From Stratiolaelaps scimitus (Eukaryota; Arthropoda; Arachnida; Mesostigmata; Laelapidae), in NCBI GenBank assembly GCA_019614645.1, contig JABWDB010000003.1, positions 24,823,001-24,887,000 on the forward strand: 64,000 nt of DNA, in the 5' to 3' direction. Numbering within the stretch: position 1 is the first letter of the stretch; every line of letters starts with the position of its first letter. Below are positions 1-11,811 of the stretch, piece by piece. The notes below the pieces were generated by a model that did not search any database, was not told where the DNA came from, and saw only the letters and a program-made list of their open reading frames with translations. The position numbers and the translations under genes were made by a program.

Positions 1-1280
1 TTTTCGGCTATATCCCGCTTGTTGTCTTAGTATTACCAGCTGCTCAATTCATCTCTATTTGCTACTCGGTGGCGTTCGCAATTTTCTCAGGCGCGCCTTG
101 TGCCTTGTATTTTCAACGCTGCCTCCACGGTCCCCCAGAAAGTGCTGCGATAGATACAACATTGGCGTATCACACTGCCTGCTTAGATACAAATGCTACT
201 GTTGTTGTTGTTGCCGCGAGCAAAAGACAGCGAGAGAGGCATGAAGGAGATTGTCCATTTTGCTTCGTTCGACTCGTTGCCTACGATAGCTCACATCGAC
301 ACTCGCAAACCTATTTATGCACACACACACACAGACACACATAGACGCTCATACGGATACACAGTGAGAAACGCACACAGGGCACCGCAGGGGAGGAAGG
401 CGCCTGCCTATAGAGGAACACACATTCAGCAAATGTTGGGATTGCTGGTGCTTGTTCGTTGTCGATTTTCGGCCCCCGCCTTCCGTGGGCCGAAATGGGC
501 CGGAAAAGACGGACATCACAGACGTCACCAGCGACGACAAAAGTGGTATTACCGGCAGCAGTGGCGGAAATTTTCAAGAGTTACTCTTTACGCGCTTTCT
601 TTTCCTGTTATCAGTAAGACAAGTTTGGCCTCAGTTTGGTCGTCTTGTCGTATATCATATCCCGTCGATACCGCCCATGTTTGGCGTGTTCAAATATTTG
701 CTTGTTTTGTACCGTATCGTACGCAGCTGCACCGCGTTACCAGCTCTGGCTTGCGTTTAAGAAAGCATAATAGATTGCGACCTCGTGTTCGAGTCCTTGT
801 TTTCGCGTGGGTGTGCGAAACACTGAAGCTGGAGTCATTTACATACGTTTTACTGCTATACACCATATCTCGAAGTGGAGAGGAATCGATTGATGGATTG
901 GTCCCGAGATTGAGACGTAGCCGAGGATTTCGAAGAAGACGAAACGCGACAACGTAAACAAACAATAGGGACCGAGAAAGGGAGAGAGATCATTTGCTGG
1001 GGAAATTTGTTAAACATTCGCACCATAGTTGACGGATTCTTCATTGTGCGTCCGGCAGAGCTGACTAGATAGCGTGTTTCTTGTTTGTCTATCAGAGACG
1101 AGGCAGACAGCGGTGGCGAAACAAGATTTCCCAATTTACAGTAACTGCAACCTCCGACCCATAATCAACGAGCGGTTGGGAGCTAATCATTCGAAGCTCG
1201 GTGGAGGGGTTATTGCCGCGGTGGGACACCGACAGATTGATTCGCCATTGGTTGTTACGAAGTTCAATCTGTAGGGAAGT
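1..1280. other. Non-repetitive sequence, no supported gene
   Basis: Moderately GC-rich. A 254-codon + strand frame (193..957) crosses the CA repeat and has no recognisable content. Bases 3..110 encode a hydrophobic frame discussed under findings. Confidence 0.5.
320..345. repeat. (CA)n microsatellite, interrupted
   Basis: ACACACACACAC with one G interruption (ACAGACACAC). Confidence 0.9.
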
Positions 1281-1626
1281 GTCTACATTATATCTGCTGC
1301 TAGTGTATTATATATATTGATATATCTGAGTGAGTCGGTTTTGAGGCATTGAGGCAAATGCTACACTTTAATCAAAGAAAATCTTCGGTGCTGTTTGCAT
1401 ATTGTAGAGGGAGGGCGACAGAAAAAGGCTATGCCTAGGCTATTCTGATGGTGTATGAATATTATTTATACGATATCATATATAGTACTATGTAATTCCC
1501 TACTAATGATGAGATCAACTCGATGTAAATTGCATCGGACATACAGTAATATGATGAACTTGGTCTAATTCACAGCAACGTTTGATCTGTAGGGCTGCTC
1601 TTGAAGGGAAACACCCAGAGGAGAGT

Positions 1627-1729
1627 AGTTACGAAATCCCAATCGAAATCCTTACGATAAATATACAGTAGTTAAGGCAATACAAGTAAAAAGACAAAAT
1701 CGTAGAACAAAAAGTTACGAAATCCCAAT
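1627..1729. repeat. 17-bp direct repeats flanking a 69-bp A-rich insert
   Basis: AGTTACGAAATCCCAAT occurs at 1627..1643 and again, identically, at 1713..1729. The 69 bp between becomes A-rich at its right end (AAAAAGACAAAATC..AACAAAA). A long exact repeat around an A-tailed insert looks like a target-site duplication from LINE-mediated retroposition. The insert itself is not recognised. Confidence 0.6.
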
Positions 1730-2444
1730 TATCACATAAACGTGAGTTATAATAATGCGTTTGGTCGCTCTCAGCAGGTGTGGTAAAATCCAACGTCTGT
1801 AGCAGTAGTAGGAGTATTCTGTTAGAGTTACTATAGGCGACTATTTATTCATAGTTCTCAGCTGGCGTCGATAAGTGCATACGTGAGTATCTACCACGCA
1901 GCTATAGGTCGGGTCAGGTGAATTAGCTAATGGTCGTCGTTGCCCTCGTGATCCGCACGCTGGTTTTTTCTGAGAGACATTTTGTTGTGTTCATCGAAAA
2001 TATTAAACAATGCTTCCTTTTAAGCGGGTTCCCTATTCTATGATGTTACGAGGATTCGGAGATTTCGTTGTGTCTTTTGTTTTGGCCATTGGCTATCCTT
2101 ACACATTTCACGTACATAATCGTCCACCTGGTTATCGCTGGCCTCCTCTGCATGTGAACGTTCTGCCGAGTTGATGACAAATGAGCTAATTGTGTCCAAT
2201 TTCAACGTAGACCTGAGCAAGCCGAAAAGTCTTCAGTTTATCACGCGTTCTCAAACAATTTATTGCAAAAAATCAACGCAGCTTTTTCATCATCATTGTC
2301 GAGAATTGCGTCTGGACACCGCATTGCGAGCGATAGAACATCGCCGCTCAGCCCAGAGGGAAGCACGTGTCAGCTTGGGCAACGGCAGGAATCTATCATG
2401 TCGTATAGGTATACAACGAGTGTGTGAAGATCACTTCTAATTCA

Positions 2445-2508
2445 TAGAGTAGCCTTCGTAGTCGATCTGAATGGTCGTAGAGTAGCCTTCGTAGTCGATC
2501 TCAATGGC
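2445..2508. repeat. 33-bp tandem duplication
   Basis: TAGAGTAGCCTTCGTAGTCG plus the next ten bases occurs twice in tandem with a period of 33 bp and one G/C difference. It lies in sequence with no gene. Confidence 0.9.
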
Positions 2509-3100
2509 TCACCCCGACGATGTCGCCAAGCCTCTCTCATCTGTTGATTGACTCATCAATCGCCGGCAATTATGAACTTCGCTCAACACCACGGTCTGAC
2601 GTACGGCGACCACTGCAACGATATTGGCCGGACGGCGAACGACGCCGGGCAATTTTCTTTCGTTACGCTATTCCTATTGGTCAAGTGACCGACTCTTAAT
2701 CGTGTGAAGTGTCAGCCCGATCTCCTCGTGTAGATGAACTCTTGTGAAGCGAGCTTTCACAGGTGACTAAACTAATACCGGTCGCTGATCCATTTAAAAA
2801 CAACGCGAGGCGGGGTGACTCAGTCACAAGCAGCCACCACCGTTACTAGGAGCTAAATAGCGCTAGTGATTATTCGCAAGATAACGTAACATGCAGTACC
2901 ACTGCAGTATAACAAATTTCATCATAAATTTTAACGCTTACGCTGCTCACTGAACGCATTCATTTATTCATTCATCTTTAGAAATATATCTACATCATCT
3001 GCTTCGTAGTCTCATAAATGTGTGTTTCGATTCCATTGTTGTTTTCTATTCAGAGTCTGATGTACTGTGTATCTGTAAGTGCCCGAGTCAGATCGACAGT

Positions 3101-3140
3101 GTATATATATGTTTGTCTGTGTATGTGTGTGTGTGTGCGT
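3101..3140. repeat. Mixed (TA)n/(GT)n microsatellite
   Basis: A short TATATATA run is followed by TGTGTGTGTGTG, just before the first GC-rich block. Confidence 0.85.
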
Positions 3141-3180
3141 GATCACTAGACACCTTCAGTCACTACCATCTCCCAGCACC

Positions 3181-5100
3181 ATATTGTGATGTTACGACAT
3201 GAGAGTATTTTTATGGCCCTCTTCTCCCGTGACACTCCTCTCCCGCTACAGTTGCCGGTATCGCCGCAGCAGCAGCAGCAGCCGCGGTGGCCCGATTTTC
3301 GGTGTCAACTTTGTTCGTTCCTTAGCCTTCTTGTGTCTCTCTTTCGGCTGTTGCTTCTGCTCTCAAACGTCGATATTTCGCCGGCCCTTCGTTGTCTTCC
3401 CCTTCGCCGCCGCCGTCGTCGCCCGTTTGTTGCCGCTGCTGCTGCTACCGCTTCCACCATAGTCGTCGATACACAGCGACACTACTCCCAGCTCCTCCTC
3501 ACGGCCTGCCTGATTCGCCCTACCCACGCGTTCGTTCGCTGGTCGATAGCTCCTTCGACTTGCCACTCTGTGCCACTTGAAGATTTCCGGCCTGTCTATC
3601 CTTCTCCCTCTTTCTCTCGCGTCTTCGCGTGGTCGTCTCCTGTCTCTCAAGCGTCTCCCCGGCGCGTCAAACTCTCTCGCGCGCTGTCGTTCTTGAGTCG
3701 GTGTCGGCAGGGCAGGGCAAAGCCGAGCCGGTCGGAAGCGGGCCGACTCGCTGCCTGCCCCAGAGACAAAGCCCGTGCCGGCCTCGTTCCCATGTCTGTG
3801 ACCCCGCAAGACCCCTATGGGCTGACGGACGAACAGACGGAGCAACCCCTGTCTCGGCAGCAGGCCAGTGCAACGGTCTGAAACTCAGCCACCCTCGATC
3901 CGGCCAGCAGGGAGTCGCTCTCTAGTTGCTCCCATCACTTCATACGTGTGGCAAGGCTGGTGTGGGAGACGGTGGCGACGGCTGCTGTAACAGCGAGACT
4001 GACAAAGGCATCGCGATGACTGTATGTTTGGTCCCTCGTTGCTGTTTCGTCTGCTTCGTCGTCGTCGACTGCTTTTTCGTCTTGAACTCCTTGAGCGCTT
4101 CTTCATCACCGTTCGTTGTTTCTCCTTTTTCGACCCCTCTCTTTCTCTCGTCTGTCCCTCGAAGTCGAGAGGTGGACCGAGCAAATTGCGGCACTAAAAA
4201 CCGTACTCTGGTTCGGGCCTTACGGGCGGCTTACGACGAGCGGAGAAGGCCCGTCCTGTCAGTATGGACGAGTGGTGTGGGCAAGGCCTGGGGGTCTGCA
4301 CAGACAGGCCATGCAGCAGCATCCACCGCCGGTCCGCCTCTAGGCTTCGACAGGGGCCCTCTATTCTCTAGTAGTGTAGGCCCCTGACGCGGCAGGAAGT
4401 GACCTGTTTGGCTTTAGGGAAAAGGCCCGGCTCAGTTCAAATATACCGCACATGTCACACGGGCACAGCCTGTAAGCTGCTACACAGACCGGCGCAGTCA
4501 CTCATGCTCACTCACTCCGTACTCAGCCCATACGTACACAGTTTTCCTGTGCTATTATTCGTCAGTACTGCCACGAGAAGTTGGAACGGCTGTGAAGAAA
4601 TTCAGGACTAGATCCCGATGTGAACCTCCGATGACCTGAACCCTCCTGGACTGTGCCGCCCGCATGTCCTCACTCCAGAACGTCATCGTTCATCTAGAGA
4701 TAGAGTGGGTTGAGCTTTTGCGTCCCAGCCCTGCTGCGCGTTCAAACGTACAAGATTCGAGGACGGACGTCCTCTAGGCGTACTCCACCTAGGCCAGGCT
4801 GGGCATGCCAGGCAGACGCGTGGTCGGCCTTTGGACTCGTTTGACGGTTGCCTCGGCGGAAGCGCACACCGGATGCGAGATTGGCTTGCGCAGAGAGTGT
4901 AGGGGACGGCGGTGGGGTCGGTAGACGACGCACTCGACGTGAGCGATTCGCAAGGGCTGAGGTTGGGCAGGCTGGCCGAACTAGAACGATGGACGGTTTA
5001 CAATCAGCAGCAATAGCAGTAGCAGACAAGGAATTGGAGTATATATATATAGGACTGGTGAGGAGAACTGATAGCCGCACGTGGACAGATGGTTAGATCG
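3181..5100. other. GC/CpG-rich, pyrimidine-rich block
   Basis: Dense in CG dinucleotides and CTCTCT/TTCTCT runs, with overlapping frames on both strands (longest 231 codons) of Arg/Ser/Leu/Pro-rich composition, typical of shadows. Such blocks may be promoters, 5' UTRs or enhancers. Confidence 0.4.
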
Positions 5101-6741
5101 CACGCCTCTTTATACCAGGCTTGTTCAGGAGCATTGGAATCGTTCTTTGTCTCTCTCACTCCATCTTTCGCGTTGACGATATATCACCGATGTGTTGCAA
5201 TGCCGACAGAGGCTGAGTTGGCATCAGTGTCTTCGACCAATGCAAGGAGTGACCTCATCGTTAAGAACGTATATCCGTAAGTAGTCGACTGTACCCGAAC
5301 TTAATGACAAAATACTGGAGGCTCTCCTAATTAAAGCAAGGGGATGCCCGGCCGGCCACAAGGCCTGATTTGCGAACTGTTGGTGCCGTGAAATATTGAT
5401 AAATAACTCTTCCATTATCTTCATTTATTTATGTCCGCACGTAGCGCCAACTACAATCGCCGTCAAGCTATTCAATAGAGAAGGCTGCTGCTCGCGAGGT
5501 CACAGGGGAATATTAGCATAAGAAACCATGTGGGAAAGCAGGCCTTCATGCTGTATGGGTTTGTAAGAATGATGGTTGAGTAAGCTGTTTCAGACACAGC
5601 CTACATATTGTTTGTTTCACGAAAGGTGTCAAATATTAATAAACGTACAGTTAACAGTCAGAGGGGAGGAGACAGTTTGGTGACGGATAGCGGTTGTTAT
5701 AATCAACATCTACGGCATACATTTAGTACAGGGATAAAACCGTAGATATAAGTTATCCAATTTGTCATCGCCTGGACAAGCAACTCCTCCATCTGATGGA
5801 TGTTGGATCTTTATAAAGAGCGAGAAATCGATTGAAACGTGATTCATAGTTCGCAGTCTTAGAAAAATTCTCCGGGTATGCGTTCTACACATAACCACTT
5901 TTATAATTACTGTACATGTTTGCGACTTTTCCGGTCAAACACTTATTAGCACACAGGCCGTAGCGATTAGCCCGTTCTGGAAAGGTTCGCCCGTTTGTCC
6001 AGACGGCCGAAACCACTGTTCGCAGTGAATACAACAGGACACCAAGCGCACGGTAACGAAAACGTTTTGCAAAAATTCAGAACCGGTTGCTCTGATGTTA
6101 TATCCGATTCAGGCAGATGTGTCGATACACTGATCATGCGATTATTGTGGTTGGTGATTGTCATTCTGTCGGCCGCACGAAGATGACAAGAGCTAATATA
6201 TCGCTGGTTGTTTGAAACGTGGAAAAGCAGTTCATAGAAGCAGCTCAGAATGAAATGCCATGTGATGAGATGTCAACTGAGAATAGGAATCAGACGGGAG
6301 GGGTGAAGCGCTCGAACGGAGAATACTTCGCATTGAAATCTTGCGGAACACCTGCTTCTTTTCTTCAGTGACACCTCTTTTTGGACAGCCGCTTGCGTTC
6401 AATGAATACGCAGCCATTAATATATTTAATCGGTAGACGCCGTTGTTATGAGATTACCCAATGGGAAATTTGCAGTGTAAGAAGCGTGTTGTGTGACGTC
6501 CCAATAATTATCATGCGATATAATTCAAGCTGTCTCCGTGGACGCGCACAATCCAACGCTTGGAAATTTCACAGCGGAGTTGTATGTCGCAATAGTACAC
6601 ATTTGGCTCTCGCCAACGCTCTGACGGAATCCAATCGTGAAACTTCAATCTAAAGGAATTTATCCAATTTCAGATTTTCCAAGCACTGATACATGTTTAT
6701 ATAATATCTCTTTTTTTTCTGATTCGGGTCATTTAACACAG
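5101..6741. other. No gene seen
   Basis: Balanced composition. Only short frames, no repeats of note. Confidence 0.6.
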
Positions 6742-7107
6742 CTGCTCCCTTACTTCATATTTCTCCCCGCTTTGTCGGCGAGTGTATCTGAATATCATCA
6801 CGATTTCCCGTATCATTCGCCGCAATGTTTCGATTATGGGCTGGCCCTTCCCCTGCCAGGCTCATCTCCTCTCAATTTTATTCCCCTGTGGAATAATCAC
6901 GTTTGTATTATACCTGCTAGAGTGAGGATTGCCAAGAAAATTCGATCCATCATCCGGCAAAGAATGGACCTGTTCGTCATTGTTCCCTGTCCTCAATACA
7001 CCTCTATTCAGGATTCGCAATCGAATCTATGCCGCCCGGTCTTGCATACGGAACTCATTACGAAGGGTATGCTAAAACTAACACGGTATTTTCTGTTGTC
7101 GTTTCAG
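6742..7107 (+). CDS. Candidate internal exon, 122 codons, function unknown
   Basis: A strong acceptor (a run of eight T within a pyrimidine tract, then ATTTAACACAG) opens this segment and the perfect donor CAG|GTGAGT closes it. Its length of 366 bp is a multiple of three, and one frame is open from end to end in phase 0 (the open frame runs 6637..7260). The peptide starts LLPYFIFLPALSASVSEY and has a basic patch (RVRIAKKIRSIIRQR). I recognise no family, and composition does not look strongly coding. It may instead be intronic sequence in front of a recursive splice site. Either way the two splice signals deserve RNA evidence. Confidence 0.3.
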
Positions 7108-7116
7108 GTGAGTGTC
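7082..7116 (+). promoter_or_regulatory. Candidate recursive splice site (ratchet point) 1
   Basis: A branch-point-like ACTAAC is followed by a pyrimidine-rich stretch (TTTTCTGTTGTCGTTTCAG), and the very next bases are the consensus donor GTGAGT. The junction is between 7107 and 7108. A 3' splice site fused to a 5' splice site is the form of Drosophila ratchet points, which split very long introns into steps and leave no sequence in the mRNA. The + strand orientation agrees with the SLC16 gene at the right edge. The alternative is that it marks the end of a normal exon at 6742..7107. Confidence 0.5.
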
Positions 7117-7690
7117 AAGCGATCTGGGACGATTTGGGTACGAACCACTCGCCTAATATTCATACCGCCAACAAAGGGAGAGCGATACATTAAGCATATC
7201 CGCTATTCATTCGTATTTCAAACCGTTCTTTGGGCGCGTCGCGTCTTGTCTGATTCATGACTCTCAAGCTGTCATGATACAGTCACTGTGTGTGCTTGCA
7301 CATCTTTACACTCGTACGTTTTCCAATGGGTCTGAGATCTCGACCAGGGCTATTCTCTAAATTACAGCAACCTCAGAAACAGATCGAAGTTACGGTCACA
7401 TAACGAGCTTCTTGGCTTGGGCACCTGTCTTTTGTTACCCGTTAGCTAGCCGTTTTTTGTTACCCGCAATTGCTTACGGTTTGTTGCGAGCCGTTTGCAA
7501 CGAGAGTGAGAGAGAGAGAGAAAAAAATCTCCCTTTCGTTCCATTTGTGTTCAAGAACGGTGTTGTCCGGATATTTAATATCCATATTGTGGTCGAAAGT
7601 AGTGAAATGTCCCTCCCCTGTGCATACCGCAGTCGCCGTGCCTTGCACATCGACGAGTGATCCTCTTGCATTCCACCAAGCTTGTATTTA
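7117..7690. other. No gene seen
   Basis: Contains a short GA run near 7507..7522. Small overlapping frames only. Confidence 0.6.
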
Positions 7691-9130
7691 AAGTTGCAAC
7701 GCCAGGCCGCCATTTAGCGTTGGCTTCTTTGCTCCCAAGGAGCTGTTGTTGTTGTTGCTGCTGTTGTTATTGTTATTGTCGCAAATCTAGGTGCGGTATC
7801 TCTTTAGACTAGCGTCTCTTTTTGTTATTTCTTTCAAAATCTCCTTGGTGGTTCGAGATCTGAAGCAACAAAACTCCCTCCCTCAAACCAGCGAGCGGCA
7901 GCCGCAAATCCACTGATCGTCGCGCCTTTCGATTCAGCGGAGGTCTTTCGGTTTTTTGCGTGGCCGACAAGCAAAGCTTTCCGTACCCAAGCCACCGTAA
8001 CTCCCTTGGCCGTCGGCCTCTGATGCCCCGTTATCCCAGACCGACCGAGATGTTCTGGGACCCACTGGGTCCGCTTCTTGATGGCGAAGCACGAATACAA
8101 TTACCAACTGGCAGCAAGGGACACGGTCGGGGCCGCGGGCGAGGGCCGGGATCGGAGTCGGCGCCTCGTCGCACTCAGCCACTGAGCAGAGCGCGGTCGG
8201 GCAGCCAGTCATCGAGGACTCATTTCCTCGCGACTTGCATGTGTGAGCGGAGTACGCGGTCTGCACTGCTCCCATGGTTGCTTGGTACGTTGAATCTCGC
8301 TAGCCGTGATGCGTGCTAGTGCTCGCTAGGACCAGCAGAACGAGCAGCAGTAGTAGTAGTGGCGGTGGTGGTGGCAGAAGCAGTGGTCGCGGTGACTAGG
8401 CAAGACAGGGCCGCCCGATCACGAGCCATCCCCAAGACATCCCGTTCCAGCAAGATACACACATACCCGCACACACACACGGAATAGGAGTGAGTCGTCT
8501 CACTGCGTTTGAGGGTACTTGCACAGCTCGCACTTCATTCGTGATGGTATGGCGTTGCCATCATCTTGCCGGATTGGTACACCACCGTTGGCCTCCATCG
8601 TTTCCCTTTGCTTGTCGTACATCTCCAACGTGGGAGAGATAAGCATAGCCGAAATAAGACGAGGCGGGGACGAGGATAGTTGAGACACCGCGAGAATCTG
8701 GCAGACTCCTCGGCGGCTGTGGCTTCGCACTGGGTACGAGGAAGGATAACTCATTTTCGAGAAAGCGGTTCCTACTGCAGCTTCAGCCGCTACCGTTGCC
8801 GTCGCAGGCATCGGTTTGAGTCTTGTCCGTCTGTCCCATCTATCTATCTGGCTCATTTTGTCGACTACCCGCGGCCGCCAGTGAGCCATAGTGAGCCACG
8901 GATTCGAGAGGAGATAGGCATCGAGCCAGCAGTAGCGTAGTGTGGCGGGGACAATCCAGAAATGGCGAGGAAGGGCCTGGCAGCAGGGACCTATGAAGGA
9001 TGGTAGGCGACTATGAACGAACTGAGCAACGACATTCGATGCGTATCAATCTATCAGAGCCTCTGTTGAGCCCCTGTGTTTAGTGGTGTCCTTGTGTCTC
9101 GGTGTGTGCCTGGGTGCATGCGCTCGTGGC
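7691..9130. other. GC-rich block
   Basis: CpG-rich, with GTT, GGT and CA repeats. Both strands carry open frames; the only one with a splice context is the minus-strand candidate exon at 8504..8622. Confidence 0.4.
8504..8622 (-). CDS. Candidate initial exon, minus strand, ends in a CxxC segment
   Basis: On the minus strand an ATG starts MYDKQRETMEANGG, continues VPIRQDDGNAIPSR and ends MKCELCKYPQT. The frame is then interrupted by a plausible donor (CGCA|GTGAGA), leaving phase 2. The composition is protein-like, and CELC could be half of a zinc site completed by a next exon. The frame is also open upstream to an ATG at 8889. It sits in the CpG-rich block 7.7-9.1 kb, a sensible place for a minus-strand promoter and first exon. 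I do not recognise the family, and no second exon was found downstream on this strand. Confidence 0.3.
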
Positions 9131-11766
9131 CGATCAGAGTGCACCAATGAACATAAAATGATCATTCCCCCAGATGATTGACCACCGTGCCGTGCGGCAC
9201 GTACAAATAACAGCCGAAAGGTCGAGCCTTACAGTATTTGGGTAATCTAAGCTCGTATCAACGGCAGTTGGAGCGAGGCTGGAGCAACAGGGAAAATATT
9301 TTGATAACTACTTAGAGAGAATACGATATAGATCAGAGTGTTGTGTTTATCTAGGCCCATCGAGTAGCTCTGGATTGGTAGGACTTGACAGCTTGATATC
9401 ACTGAATGAGAATATAAGAAAAGCGTGTGTCCGGTTAGACATACTGCTTCGGCGCGCTATAGTCGGCATAATATTTTAGCTACTCCATGTTTGAATTTTC
9501 CTTATGTCAGGATAAGGATTGCAGGATGAATACAATAGTCGATCCCAAGATGGTGAACTAGCACCCAAATATGGTAATAAAAGCCTCCCTAGAACAAGAG
9601 ACAATTTTCGGGTTATCAGGGCTCGTAATCGCATTGACTCAATATACTGTATGATATTTTTAAAAGGCACCGCTATCGGCGGGCCCCTCCGCAATCGCGT
9701 CATGCAGCCTTAGTAAGGTGCTTTTTGTTCTGCACCTTCTAGGTATAGATTAAGATTGTCCCCTTAAGATCCTCTGGTAGCCTTGCAACTGTCTCGATAA
9801 GCTCGCTTTCTAAATTCAAAGTTACGGTGAGGTATTCACCATCTGAGTTAGTAATAAGCCATGTATCATTCGTACGGAGAGAGCGGCAGTTGTCTATCGC
9901 TCCAACCTCTGTAGTATTGATTCCCTAGGAGACGTATTCAAAATCGAGCATTACGTCCAGATACAAATTGTATTTGGTGATTGGTGCTAGCTGCAAACAC
10001 CGCCCAGAGATGACTCGTTGCCTTTGAAAAACCATATCGTCACAAACTCAACAGGAAAGTAGCAACGGAAAAATACAGCCATGCACAACAGATTTGTCCA
10101 CATAAAAACGCTATGCCATTCATGAGCTTCGTCGATTAACGATAAAAACTCGCTGACAAGCTCTCAACAGCATGAAAACAATCAAGTTTGAACGTACTAG
10201 CAACACAACTGTAAGAATCAATAATTCAGCGAGGTAAAATTTATTCAGCCTAAAACGAAAACGCATTCGGTAATCATCACTAACGGACAGAAATCCGTCG
10301 AGCGTTAGCTGGTCGCAGCCCTATGTATTGTAAATCAACCACTGAAGTGCAGACGTTTTCATTTCAATTAAGAAGTCAAGAACTGAAGCAAGCAATGAAA
10401 GGATAGGATCGACAAAGAAAAGAAAGAATCATAGATAACAAAAACACGAAGATAGTATCCAAGCCGATACCGTAGCTAGCGGCAAGCCCCTCCCTGCGAC
10501 TCGTTAATACTCCTGTATTCCATCGTATTCTGAATAATACAATACAATTTTCGCAGATTAATACCGACCATTATACAGGTCCCGCAATTCTCAGCGATTC
10601 TTGCTGTTCGGTGCTCGGACTCGTTGCGCAATACAGTGGCATGGTGAAAGATATAGATCCTATAGGATTATTATTGTATTGTACATTCATGTGACTCGAG
10701 GGCGATGACAGAGCGAGCGCAGGGGAGGCCGCTTTTCATTGAAAACAAAATGTGAACGAAATACAACGTTTACGAATAGCCAACAGCAGAGGAGACGGTT
10801 GCAGGCAGCAGCCGGGCAGGCTGGAAGCCGTTGAAACCGCAAAGGGCGTCAACTGACGAGACAAAAACATCTGGGTCCGCGTTCTCTCATGATGCTAGCT
10901 GACGCTGGTGCCAGTCGATGTTTTGTTATAGTTGTAGTGGTGGTACTGTAGTATCCGTAGTGCTTTTTGTCTGTGTCCATTCACAGGCGGATCATCTGAG
11001 CATCCAGCCATTGAGAGTCGACCGGCGCAGAGCTACCTAGCAATCTGCAATATAATAGCTAGGCTATTGTTGCTTGACATGCGCACGCCATGATGCTGTT
11101 GTGATCGCTGGTGAATGCGGTCAAACAAAGCGCTGGGTGAAAGGCAGACTCCAAAGAGCTGTAAATACTTCACTGCATAGCGAGGCGAAATTTAATGAGA
11201 GCAGAAAATGAGAGGCGAGCCCGTGCCGGAGATGGCGGGGGCAGGGCGTAATAAAGGTGATATCCACCAACGAGAACGACGATCGAACGAGAATAGCGAG
11301 CGATCTCGTTGGTGGGCGCTTGACAACGAGTGAGTGGCGAATAGGTGCAATGGATAGACGATCGGGGTGCTTCGGATAAAATCGATTGAGTTGGTGGAGA
11401 CGACACTGCCTCTGTTGGCAGATATCGACGGTTAAACATGACGGCTCGGTAGGCGATGCTCGATCGTGCAGTGGCTGGCCTCATGGAGGTGTGAATTTTT
11501 CCTCGCGATACCGATTTCTCGTAGTAGTACCACCATACGGATGAGTACCGAGAAACGTGCAATGGGAGAAGAAGTAGCTAAATGCCCTCAAGGAAAGCGC
11601 ATACATGGTCGATACAAAACAGTATAAATCGTTATTTGCGTCGACTGATACTATGGTTTTCTTTTGTTGTCAAAATGGAGGCGCAAAATGTTTTACAAGG
11701 CGGCAGCTACCGGAATGGGAAGAAATCAATTTTAACACTATCCGTCTTCTCACCGTAATGACACAC

Positions 11767-11811
<45 letters not shown>

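Larger units (their letters stand above)
1281..3180. other. AT-rich, no gene seen
   Basis: Apart from the two direct-repeat structures and the GT array listed, I see nothing here. Confidence 0.6.

Noticed and set aside
193..957. 254-codon + strand frame
   Set aside because: It crosses a CA microsatellite, overlaps long frames on the other strand, has no motif or splice context, and its length is within chance for a GC-rich patch.
3186..3881. 231-codon + strand frame with poly-Gln, poly-Leu and poly-Arg runs
   Set aside because: The runs come from CAG, CTG and CGC triplets in a CpG-rich block where several frames on both strands are equally open.
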